Position numbers and translations under genes: made by a program. A DNA stretch of 5,444 nucleotides from Alphaproteobacteria bacterium (lineage in GTDB: Bacteria > Pseudomonadota > Alphaproteobacteria > UBA8366 > JADFVY01), in contig JAOUMF010000182.1 in the NCBI GenBank assembly GCA_029881615.1, forward strand, positions 1-5,444, in the 5' to 3' direction. The notes under the pieces were generated by a model that did not search any database, was not told where the DNA came from, and saw only the letters and a program-made list of their open reading frames with translations. Positions 1 to 5,444 of this stretch are shown piece after piece. Each line of letters opens with the position of its first letter. Positions within the stretch are counted from its first letter, which is position 1.

Positions 1-717
1 GCGATCGACCGGGTGCGCGGCGCCGGTAGAGAGCATGCGGATTTTCATGCCTTTTTTCAGGACACCCTCGCGCACGCGCACAAGCGCTACCACGCCCAGA
101 TAGGCGTCATACCAGCTATCCACCAACAGCGCCTGCAGCTTGGTGTTACGTTCGCCTTTCGGCGCCGGCAGGCGTTTGACCAAAGCCTCAAGCACGTCAT
201 CGATGCCGATACCGGTTTTCGCCGAAATCTCGACCGCGTCCGACGCATCCAGGCCAATTACGTCCTCGATCTGCTTTTTGATTCGTTCGGGTTCCGCCGC
301 GGGCAGATCGATTTTATTAAGTACCGGTATGATCTCGTGGTCGCTGTCCAGCGCCAGATAGACGTTGGCCAGAGTCTGGGCCTCGACGCCCTGACTGGCA
401 TCGACGACCAGAAGCGATCCTTCGCAAGCGGCAAGCGAACGGCTGACCTCATAGGAAAAATCCACATGCCCCGGCGTATCCATCAGGTTCAGCGTATAGG
501 TCTGGCCGTCTTTTGCCTTGTATAGCAGGCGGACAGTCTGGGCCTTGATGGTGATGCCTCGCTCGCGCTCGATATCCATCGAATCGAGTACCTGGCTTTT
601 CATCTCGCGCGTATCCAGGCCGCCGCAGCGTTCTATCAGCCGGTCGGCGAGAGTCGATTTGCCGTGGTCAATATGTGCGATAATCGAGAAATTGCGAATA
701 TGGTTCAGGTCGGTCAT
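1..717 (-). CDS. lepA: Elongation factor 4 (LepA), N-terminal part, cut by the left window edge
   Basis: This is a translational GTPase that binds the ribosome and acts on stalled or mis-translocated elongation complexes or during ribosome maturation; its exact role is debated. The frame is open from the ATG at 717 to the window edge, giving 239 of the roughly 600 residues usual for the family. Visible G-domain motifs are G1 AHIDHGKST (14-22), switch I RERGITI (51-57), G3 DTPGH with the catalytic-type His84 (80-84), G4 NKID (134-137) and G5 SAKTG (165-169). The start of domain II follows, with [17 protein letters not shown] from residue 194. The [22 protein letters not shown] beginning is typical of LepA and fixes the start, although the upstream Shine-Dalgarno is weak (GGA four bases before ATG). 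Domains III, IV and the LepA-specific C-terminal domain lie outside the window. It is transcribed divergently from the TPR gene. EF-G and BipA are excluded by the NKIDLP and SWYDAY segments. Confidence 0.97.
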   Translation of the reverse strand, partial: MTDLNHIRNFSIIAHIDHGKSTLADRLIERCGGLDTREMKSQVLDSMDIERERGITIKAQTVRLLYKAKDGQTYTLNLMDTPGHVDFSYEVSRSLAACEGSLLVVDASQGVEAQTLANVYLALDSDHEIIPVLNKIDLPAAEPERIKKQIEDVIGLDASDAVEISAKTGIGIDDVLEALVKRLPAPKGERNTKLQALLVDSWYDAYLGVVALVRVREGVLKKGMKIRMLSTGAAHPVDR

Positions 718-969
718 GGGATCCGGCGGATCGGCTGTTCAAAGGTGGCAGGAACATAGGCGCGCAAGGCCTTTCGTGCAACGGGATAGAATGATCAGCG
801 ACAACGAAAGGCAAATTGAATCAAAAAACCAAAATGTTTAATTGAAAATAAGGGTCTCATTAAGATTTTCCCGATATCGTTAGCACGCGCGAAATCCGTC
901 CGTGTGATTTGTCAGGCATATCCGGCGGGTATTATCAGGGGGGCGTTAACAGGGAAATGCGGACGTAGC
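718..969. other. Divergent intergenic region with AT-rich core between lepA and the TPR gene
   Basis: This 252-base region separates the two divergently oriented starts, so it should hold both promoters. Positions 811-870 contain about 15 G/C in 60 bases (25%), far below the flanking genes. The heptamer AATTGAA occurs twice on the plus strand, at 814-820 and 840-846, 26 bases apart. I see no strong hairpin, RNA gene or conserved coding frame. No good plus-strand -35/-10 pair stands out for the TPR gene. Confidence 0.5.
786..814 (-). promoter_or_regulatory. Weak candidate sigma70-type promoter for lepA
   Basis: Read on the minus strand, TTGCCT (809-814) matches TTGACA at four of six positions. 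It is followed after exactly 17 bases by TTCTAT (786-791), which matches TATAAT at three of six. It lies about 70 bases upstream of the lepA ATG and next to the AT-rich core. The match is weak and could be chance. Confidence 0.2.
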
Positions 970-2109
970 ATGGGCTGGAACGAAAATACCAATGCTGGGC
1001 GGGACGCCTTCCACAAGGGGGCGTACGAAAGGGCGGAGCGTTTCTTCGCCGCCGCGTTGGCGGATGCCCAGAAACTGGGCAAAACGGATCCGCGCCTGGC
1101 GCAGAGCCTGAACGACCTCGGGATGCTCTATCATTCTCTTGGCCGGTTGACAGAGGCCGAGCCGCTTTATCGCAAGGCGATTGCGATTGACGAAAAACGG
1201 GGCGACGAAGCGCGGACGGATGTTGCCATTACCCTTGAAAACCTTGCCGAGCTATACAAAACGCAGCAGCGGAACGGCGAAGCCGCCGCCATGTACCGCC
1301 GCGCGATTGCCATTATCGAGGTTCTTTATCACGCCGCTGAAAAGAAACTGGGCACGGCGCATCCCGACCTGGTTCCCTATTTGAAGTCACTGGCTTCTCT
1401 TGCCGAGGCCCAGGATAAGACGGAAGAAGCAGAAAAACTCTACCGCACGGCGCTGAAAATTCAGGAACATACGCTTGACAGTAACGACGTGGAGATTGCC
1501 GGCACGCTTGGTCAGCTTGCTTATGTGTTGACCATTCGCGGTAATTACGACGAGGCGGAGAAGCTGCATAAGCGTGCCCTGGATATCGAGGAAAAAGTTC
1601 TTAATCCCGATCACCCCGATGTTTCGTCGACCCTGATCGGGCTGGCGACGCTTTATCATCAGCAAGGTCGCGATACGAAGGCGGAAATGTTTGGCTGGCG
1701 CGCCCTGTCGGTTCTGGAATCCGCCTTTACGCAAAATCACAGGGAAACCTCGCCGGCGCTGAAAAATCTGGCTGCCCAGTTCGCGGCGCAGAAGCGCTAT
1801 TCGGAATCGGAACCCCTGCTCAAGCGCATGCTGACCATTGGCGAACAGACCCTGGGCAAGGATCACCCTCATCTGGTATCCGAACTGGTCGACCTGGCGG
1901 GGCTTTACTGCGAGCAGAAGAGTTACGAGAAGGCCGAACCGTTTCTTCGGCGGGCGATAAAGATCGCCCTGCGCAGCTCCACCAAGACCGACCTGTCGGT
2001 TGTCAATATTCTTGAGCTATACGCCTGGCTACTCGACAAGCTGGGCCGTTCATCGGACGCAACCGAGTTTGCCGCCCGTGCCGCCGCTCTCCGCGCCAAG
2101 GTCGCTTGA
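970..2109 (+). CDS. Stand-alone TPR protein (nine 42-residue kinesin-light-chain-like repeats)
   Basis: This is a 379-residue protein built almost entirely of tetratricopeptide repeats, so it is probably a cytoplasmic protein-binding scaffold; its partner is unknown. Repeats begin near residues 3, 43, 85, 133, 175, 217, 259, 301 and 343. Equivalent leucines at 138, 180, 222, 264, 306 and 348 are exactly 42 apart, the period of the kinesin-light-chain/TPR_12 class. Loops carry the usual G/N-x-x-HP signature (GTAHPDL 128-134, NPDHPDV 212-218, GKDHPHL 296-302), and helices carry the AExLxxRAL pattern (for example 196-204). No signal peptide, membrane segment or catalytic domain is seen. The frame is also open from a GTG at 904, but that codon lacks a Shine-Dalgarno and the added residues are not TPR-like. 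I therefore prefer ATG 970, which has only a weak GGA six bases upstream. The gene is convergent with the ybaK-like gene, 24 bases away, with no clear terminator between them. Confidence 0.9.
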   Translation: MGWNENTNAGRDAFHKGAYERAERFFAAALADAQKLGKTDPRLAQSLNDLGMLYHSLGRLTEAEPLYRKAIAIDEKRGDEARTDVAITLENLAELYKTQQRNGEAAAMYRRAIAIIEVLYHAAEKKLGTAHPDLVPYLKSLASLAEAQDKTEEAEKLYRTALKIQEHTLDSNDVEIAGTLGQLAYVLTIRGNYDEAEKLHKRALDIEEKVLNPDHPDVSSTLIGLATLYHQQGRDTKAEMFGWRALSVLESAFTQNHRETSPALKNLAAQFAAQKRYSESEPLLKRMLTIGEQTLGKDHPHLVSELVDLAGLYCEQKSYEKAEPFLRRAIKIALRSSTKTDLSVVNILELYAWLLDKLGRSSDATEFAARAAALRAKVA

Positions 2110-2133
2110 TTAAACTACCGCCGGGTTTCCGCC

Positions 2134-2604
2134 TCAGACGTGATGGCTGAACTGCGCGTGCTGCGCTTCCGCCATTAATTGCCGGAAGCCCTCGCCCGAG
2201 ACATGAATCAAAGTCTGATGATCGCCGCTTTCGCAATAGACCTCGGGCTGTTTGTCCAGTTCCTCGTCCACCAGGGTTTCGATGTCGTAGGCCAGTCCGG
2301 TGGGGGGTACGGCGCCCAGCACGCAGTCCCGGAAGATTTCTCCGACCTCCAATTCCGAGGCGATGTTCAAGTTGCAGCCGAGTGTGCGCTCCAGCGTGCC
2401 GAGTTCCACCCGATGGGTGCTTGGCACGACGGCGAGAACATATCCGCCATCATGCTGAAGAACCACGGCCTTGGCTAGGCGATCGCCGGGTATATGGGCG
2501 GCCTTGGCGGTCTGGCAGCTGCTGGCGGTGCGCCGATGTTCGATGGTGTCGAAATCGACGTGGGAATCCAGCAGATACTCCTTGAATTTTCGTCCGAATG
2601 ACAT
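2134..2604 (-). CDS. YbaK/ProX-like aminoacyl-tRNA deacylase (trans-editing protein)
   Basis: This 156-residue protein has the YbaK / aminoacyl-tRNA-synthetase-associated fold. Such free-standing cytoplasmic proteins hydrolyse mischarged aminoacyl-tRNAs (Cys- or Ala-tRNAPro for YbaK and ProX, other substrates in sister groups). Visible family features are the conserved active-site-type Lys45 in RLAKAVVL (42-49), the VVPSTHRVEL strand (59-68), the glycine/proline loop GAVPPTG (97-103) that shapes the acyl pocket, and a C-terminal GDHQTLIHVSGE segment (127-138). The length is normal for a single-domain editor, and it is not fused to a prolyl-tRNA synthetase. The frame extends upstream to 2661, but the ATG at 2604 has a strong Shine-Dalgarno and begins the domain, so it is preferred. 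The substrate cannot be assigned from sequence alone; the GAVPPTG loop differs from the forms I recall in E. coli YbaK, so I give no gene symbol. It lies downstream of the ompA-like gene with a 192-base gap. Confidence 0.88.
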   Translation of the reverse strand: MSFGRKFKEYLLDSHVDFDTIEHRRTASSCQTAKAAHIPGDRLAKAVVLQHDGGYVLAVVPSTHRVELGTLERTLGCNLNIASELEVGEIFRDCVLGAVPPTGLAYDIETLVDEELDKQPEVYCESGDHQTLIHVSGEGFRQLMAEAQHAQFSHHV

Positions 2605-2610
2605 GGCATA

Positions 2611-2617
2611 TCTCCCT
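2611..2617 (-). promoter_or_regulatory. Shine-Dalgarno fixing the ybaK-like start
   Basis: Read on the minus strand this is AGGGAGA. Its GGAG core lies seven bases before the ATG at 2604. This supports the 156-residue product over the 175-residue extension that begins at 2661. Confidence 0.75.
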
Positions 2618-2645
2618 ATTCGCCGGCTCGGCGGCGGGGAGTAAA

Positions 2646-2717
2646 TGAATCGGTCAAACACGATTGCTCATATCGTTGTTAAGGCTGTAATGCGCAACAT
2701 CCGCGCCGACCGATTCA
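2646..2717. repeat. Spaced 10-bp perfect inverted repeat upstream of the ybaK-like gene
   Basis: TGAATCGGTC (2646-2655) is matched by its exact reverse complement GACCGATTCA (2708-2717), with 52 bases between the arms. It lies in the 192-base gap upstream of the ybaK-like start, where a promoter would be expected. It could be a pair of regulator sites or a long-range stem. A 10-bp match at this spacing somewhere in a window this size is also plausible by chance. The rest of the gap shows no clear terminator for the ompA-like gene. Confidence 0.35.
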
Positions 2718-2796
2718 CCGCATGGAGCCGGCAGCGATTACAGGAAACCTAAAATACCATATAATCGTCCGCCGCGCACCATTGTCGTTATGCCGG

Positions 2797-3750
2797 TCAG
2801 TGTTCGACCAGTTCCACGCGGCGGTTCAGCGCCCGCCCGGCATCGCCGCGGTTCGATGCGACCGGTGCCAGGAAGCCGACGCCCGCGGGCGTCAGGCGGC
2901 TGGCCTTGATGCCGTGACTTTCCGTAAGGGCCCCGACGACGGCTGCCGCCCGCTTTTTGGAAAGATCCATATTATAGGCAAGCTTGCCTTCGCTGTCGGT
3001 ATGGCCAACAACCAGAATATTCAATTTTGGCCGGGCTTTCAGTAGCTTGGCAATTTCACCCAACGCCTCGTTCGACTCCGCCTTCAGCTTATCGCTGCCG
3101 CTATCGAAATAAATGCCATAGATAGCGATATGACCTTCGGCGTCCAGGCCCTTGCCAATGGCGTCGGCATCAACGGCAACCTTGTCGGTTTCCATCGCGG
3201 CTTCCTCGATAATATCGAGCTGGACCATGACCGTATTATGCTTCGGCCCGCCGATGGCATAGGCTTTCACGACATAGAGCGAGACATAAGCGGTGCCTTC
3301 CGGGCGGGTCAGCTTGGCGGCCAGAAAACGCTGGTCCTTATGATTTTCGCTCAAATCGCCATATTCGACGACGAGGTGGTTGAAGGCCCGGCCGCCGCAA
3401 TCCTCGTTCTTGCATTTGAAAAGGGTTTCGAAGCCAGCGTCAGCCAAGGCCTTTTCGTAATTCTTGTAAACCTCCAGAGACGTCCGCTCCTTGTCGATCT
3501 GATAGCGGATTTGCGTTATCGCGCCTTCGACGGTCCGATGTTCACCCGGCTCTTTCCCATTGGGCTTGCCCAGCAGGAGCGTATATTCATTGAATTTTTC
3601 CTGACGATATCGAGTTATCTCCGCGCCCTCGTAGCGCGAGACCAGTGGATGGTCCTTGCCGCCCTTGACGTCCCCGGCATTGGCGACACCGATTGTCAGA
3701 AACAAGGCGGCCAAGCCTAGCCATGCTCCGTCGAATAAAGCTTTCCCCAT
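2797..3750 (-). CDS. Secreted DUF4892-OmpA family protein (peptidoglycan-binding)
   Basis: This 317-residue envelope protein has a signal peptide, an N-terminal DUF4892-like domain and a C-terminal OmpA-like domain. The signal sequence has a hydrophobic stretch (9-22) and an ANA signal-peptidase I site, with likely cleavage after Ala25. The DUF4892-like part (about 33-165) begins KDHPLVSRYEGAEI and has the paired cysteines FKCKNEDCGG (Cys113, Cys118), probably a periplasmic disulfide. The OmpA-like domain (about 207-315) has YFDSGSDKL (214-222), GHTDSEG (249-255), NMDLSKKRA (260-268) and the terminal NRRVEL (309-314). Asp252 and Arg267 are 15 residues apart, as are the diaminopimelate-binding pair in Acinetobacter OmpA, so it probably grips peptidoglycan non-covalently. 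No N-terminal beta-barrel or lipobox is present, so it is not classical OmpA or Pal. A TTG at 3768 would add six residues, but ATG 3750 has an excellent Shine-Dalgarno. It lies 104 bases downstream of uup. The role of DUF4892 is unknown. Confidence 0.92.
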   Translation of the reverse strand: MGKALFDGAWLGLAALFLTIGVANAGDVKGGKDHPLVSRYEGAEITRYRQEKFNEYTLLLGKPNGKEPGEHRTVEGAITQIRYQIDKERTSLEVYKNYEKALADAGFETLFKCKNEDCGGRAFNHLVVEYGDLSENHKDQRFLAAKLTRPEGTAYVSLYVVKAYAIGGPKHNTVMVQLDIIEEAAMETDKVAVDADAIGKGLDAEGHIAIYGIYFDSGSDKLKAESNEALGEIAKLLKARPKLNILVVGHTDSEGKLAYNMDLSKKRAAAVVGALTESHGIKASRLTPAGVGFLAPVASNRGDAGRALNRRVELVEH

Positions 3751-3752
3751 AA

Positions 3753-3760
3753 TTTCCTCC
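3753..3760 (-). promoter_or_regulatory. Shine-Dalgarno fixing the ompA-like start
   Basis: Read on the minus strand this is GGAGGAAA, a near-perfect Shine-Dalgarno. GGAGG ends five bases before the ATG at 3750. It overlaps the reading frame that would start at TTG 3768, so it argues for ATG 3750 as the real start. Confidence 0.8.
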
Positions 3761-3799
3761 AGGCTCAAGATTTCATTCTGATAGGTGAATCTGACATGG

Positions 3800-3828
3800 A
3801 AGATACCGGTATACCCACCGGTTGATAA
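3800..3828 (-). promoter_or_regulatory. Candidate sigma70-type promoter of the ompA-like gene
   Basis: On the minus strand TTATCA (3823-3828) matches TTGACA at four of six positions. It is followed after exactly 17 bases by TATCTT (3800-3805), which matches TATAAT at four of six. Transcription would start near 3793, giving a leader of roughly 40 bases to the ATG at 3750. The 17-base spacer contains the ACCGGT palindrome pair. The hexamers are moderate matches, so this is a prediction only. Confidence 0.35.
3803..3822. promoter_or_regulatory. Tandem ACCGGT palindromes, possible operator
   Basis: ACCGGT occurs at 3805-3810 and again at 3817-3822, 12 bases apart centre to centre, about one helical turn. 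The first copy sits in a perfect 10-bp palindrome ATACCGGTAT (3803-3812), and an overlapping perfect palindrome GGTATACC spans 3808-3815. Because ACCGGT is self-complementary, the two copies can also pair as a 6-bp stem with a 6-base loop. No T-run follows on the minus strand, so it does not look like a terminator for uup. Its position 53-72 bases upstream of the ompA-like ATG suits a repressor or activator site. Confidence 0.4.
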
Positions 3829-3854
3829 TCACCCGTTCGGATGATATTGGCGTT

Positions 3855-5444
3855 TTATGGGGAATCCAGCGATTCCCGCAGCAATTCCAGCTCCAGCCAT
3901 TCTTCCTCGGCGGCAGCATGGCTTTCGCGGGTTTCTGTCAATTCCGCGGCTGTTCGATCGAAGGCCGCCGGGTCGCGGGCATAGAGGCCGGGGTCGGCGA
4001 GATTACTTTCAAGCAAGGCGATCTGTTTCGCCAGATCGTCGATTTTTTTCGGCAACTGCTCCAATGCGCGCTGCTGATGGTAGCTCAATTTTCGCCGGTC
4101 CATGGCCGGTTTTTCCGCCGGTCTCGCCCCCGAACGGGATGAGCGCGCCTCGGATTTTGTCGCCGCCCCGCCCGACCGCTGACGCAGATAATCCGAATAA
4201 CCGCCCGGATATTCCAACGCCGATCCGCCGCCTTCGACCGCGATCGTCGAAGTTACGACGCGGTCCAGGAAATCACGATCATGGCTGACCAGCAGGATCG
4301 TGCCTTCATAATCCGCCAGCAGTTCCTGCAACAGGTCCAGCGTATCCATGTCCAGATCGTTGGTCGGTTCGTCCAGCACCAGCAGGTTGGACGGCCGCGC
4401 CAGCGCGCGGGCCAGCAGCAACCGGTTGCGTTCGCCGCCTGAAAGGCTTTCAACCGGGCTGCGCGCCTGATTGTCGGCGAACAGGAAGTCGCGCATATAG
4501 GAAACTATGTGGCGAGGCCGGTCGCCAACCATAACCTGGTCTCCGCCACCCGGGCAAAGCATGCTCCAGGGGGTTTCACCAGGCGCAAGTGCCTCGCGCG
4601 TCTGGTCCAGATAGACCATCTCGATATTGGTTCCCATCCGCAGAACGCCGCTGTCCGGTGCCAGCTGACCGATCAGCATCCGTAGCAAGGTTGTCTTGCC
4701 GGCGCCGTTCGGGCCGATGATGCCAACCCGGTCACCACGCATGATGCGGGTGGAAAAACTGCCGATGATCGTTTTCCCGTCGTAAGCCTTGGTGATGTCC
4801 GTGGCTTCGATCACCAGCTTGCCGGTCGCGCCCGCCTCGGCGGCCTCCATCCGCACGCTGCCGCTGCGGGCCGCCTGGCTGGCGCGCGTGGCGCGCAGAT
4901 CACGCAGGCGACGCATACGGCCCTGATTACGCTTGCGCCGGGCAGTTATGCCCTGATGCGACCAGACGGTCTCCTGGGCGATCAGCTTGTCCAGCTTGGC
5001 GGCCTCGACGGCTTCGCGCTCGAGGATTTCTTCCGACCATGTCTCGAAATTCGCGAAACCCTTGTCAGACCGCAGCAGGCGTCCCCGGTCCAGCCACAGG
5101 GTGCAATTGGTTACCTTCTCCAGGAAGGCGCGGTCATGGCTGATGACGACAAGCCCGAAGCGTCCGCCAGCCAAGCGTTCCTCCAGCCATTCGATCGCCG
5201 GCAGATCCAGATGGTTGGTCGGTTCGTCCAGCAACAGCACATCGGGCTCGCCGGCAAGTGCGCGGGCCAGCGCGGCGCGGCGGGTTTCGCCACCCGACAG
5301 ACCGACCGTGCTTCTGGCGCCGTCCATCGACAGGCTTTCCAGCAGCGATTCAGCCAGATGGGTTGAATGTTCCTCGCCCATGGCCAGCCCGGCCGCGGCG
5401 TAATCCAGCACGGTGTCAAAGCCGGAAAGATCGGGTTCCTGCGG
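3855..5444 (-). CDS. uup: ABC-F family ATPase, Uup-like, N-terminus cut by the right window edge
   Basis: This is a soluble ABC-F ATPase with two nucleotide-binding domains and no membrane segments. The family acts on ribosomes, and E. coli Uup is also linked to DNA-repeat stability. The frame is open at the window edge, leaving 529 residues; Walker A of the first domain and roughly the first 80-90 residues are missing. In fragment numbering, domain 1 shows PQEPDLSG (1-8), signature LSGGE (49-53), Walker B LLLDEPTNHLD (70-80) and switch ISHD (101-104). A basic inter-domain linker rich in Arg and Lys (about 148-196) is the P-site tRNA interaction motif region. Domain 2 has GPNGAGKTT (244-252), LSGGE (334-338), LVLDEPTNDLD (355-365) and VSHD (386-389). 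The GGGDQVMVGDRPRHIVSYMRDFLF segment (299-322) and the C-terminal helical tail with coiled-coil character (about 451-529) point to Uup rather than EttA, YheS or YbiT. All visible catalytic motifs are intact. The GTG at 5411 is internal, not the start. Confidence 0.93.
   Translation of the reverse strand, partial: PQEPDLSGFDTVLDYAAAGLAMGEEHSTHLAESLLESLSMDGARSTVGLSGGETRRAALARALAGEPDVLLLDEPTNHLDLPAIEWLEERLAGGRFGLVVISHDRAFLEKVTNCTLWLDRGRLLRSDKGFANFETWSEEILEREAVEAAKLDKLIAQETVWSHQGITARRKRNQGRMRRLRDLRATRASQAARSGSVRMEAAEAGATGKLVIEATDITKAYDGKTIIGSFSTRIMRGDRVGIIGPNGAGKTTLLRMLIGQLAPDSGVLRMGTNIEMVYLDQTREALAPGETPWSMLCPGGGDQVMVGDRPRHIVSYMRDFLFADNQARSPVESLSGGERNRLLLARALARPSNLLVLDEPTNDLDMDTLDLLQELLADYEGTILLVSHDRDFLDRVVTSTIAVEGGGSALEYPGGYSDYLRQRSGGAATKSEARSSRSGARPAEKPAMDRRKLSYHQQRALEQLPKKIDDLAKQIALLESNLADPGLYARDPAAFDRTAAELTETRESHAAAEEEWLELELLRESLDSP

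Noticed and set aside
13..525. 170-codon plus-strand open frame
   Set aside because: It is antisense to lepA, whose GTPase motifs are unmistakable; the frame is a by-product of GC-rich coding.
761..785. Hairpin around the AAGGCCTT palindrome in the lepA leader region
   Set aside because: Only the 8-bp core pairs cleanly; mismatches follow on both sides and no conserved RNA motif is visible.
957..968. A three-codon leader frame (ATG CGG ACG TAG) ending one base before the TPR start, with a G-rich run upstream
   Set aside because: The AGGGGGG run ends 13 bases before this ATG, too far for a good Shine-Dalgarno, and such tiny frames are expected by chance; there is no attenuator-like structure.
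904..969. GTG at 904 as the start of the TPR gene, adding 22 residues
   Set aside because: There is no Shine-Dalgarno before it, and the added residues are neither a signal peptide nor TPR-like; the repeat array begins right after ATG 970.
1387..1872. 161-codon minus-strand open frame
   Set aside because: It is antisense to the TPR repeats; its own quasi-repetitive look mirrors the TPR periodicity.
2110..2133. Bidirectional terminator between the convergent TPR and ybaK-like genes
   Set aside because: The gap is only 24 bases, and I see no stable hairpin followed by a T-run on either strand.
3130..3720. 196-codon plus-strand open frame
   Set aside because: It is antisense to the DUF4892-OmpA gene and has no recognisable domain or convincing start.
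3803..3822. Intrinsic terminator of uup formed by the ACCGGT stem
   Set aside because: A six-base stem is possible, but no U-rich tract follows it in the direction of transcription.

Overview
The window looks like ordinary chromosomal DNA from a Gram-negative bacterium, most likely an alphaproteobacterium. I base this on GC-rich coding DNA, the style of the LepA and Uup proteins, a secreted OmpA-type peptidoglycan-binding protein, and a proteobacterial-type YbaK-like tRNA editing protein. The assignment rests on family resemblance only. No mobile element, RNA gene, CRISPR array or phage gene is visible.

Layout, left to right. Positions 1-717 (minus strand) hold the first 239 codons of lepA (elongation factor 4), which runs off the left edge. 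Positions 718-969 are a divergent intergenic region whose core (811-870) is only about 25% G+C. Positions 970-2109 (plus strand) encode a 379-residue stand-alone TPR protein made of nine repeats. After a 24-base convergent gap, three minus-strand genes follow. These are a YbaK/ProX-like aminoacyl-tRNA deacylase (2134-2604), a secreted DUF4892-OmpA protein (2797-3750), and the C-terminal 529 residues of a Uup-type ABC-F ATPase (3855-5444), which runs off the right edge. In transcription order the three are uup, ompA-like, ybaK-like, with gaps of 104 and 192 bases, so they may be separate units rather than a tight operon.

How the genes relate: lepA and uup are GTPase/ATPase factors linked to ribosome function, and the YbaK-like protein guards tRNA aminoacylation, so three of the five genes touch translation. 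The TPR protein and the envelope protein have no clear link to them. The most interesting non-coding signal is a pair of ACCGGT palindromes upstream of the ompA-like gene. They fit inside the spacer of a plausible sigma70-type promoter, which suggests an operator. I found no convincing evidence of a new multi-gene system here.
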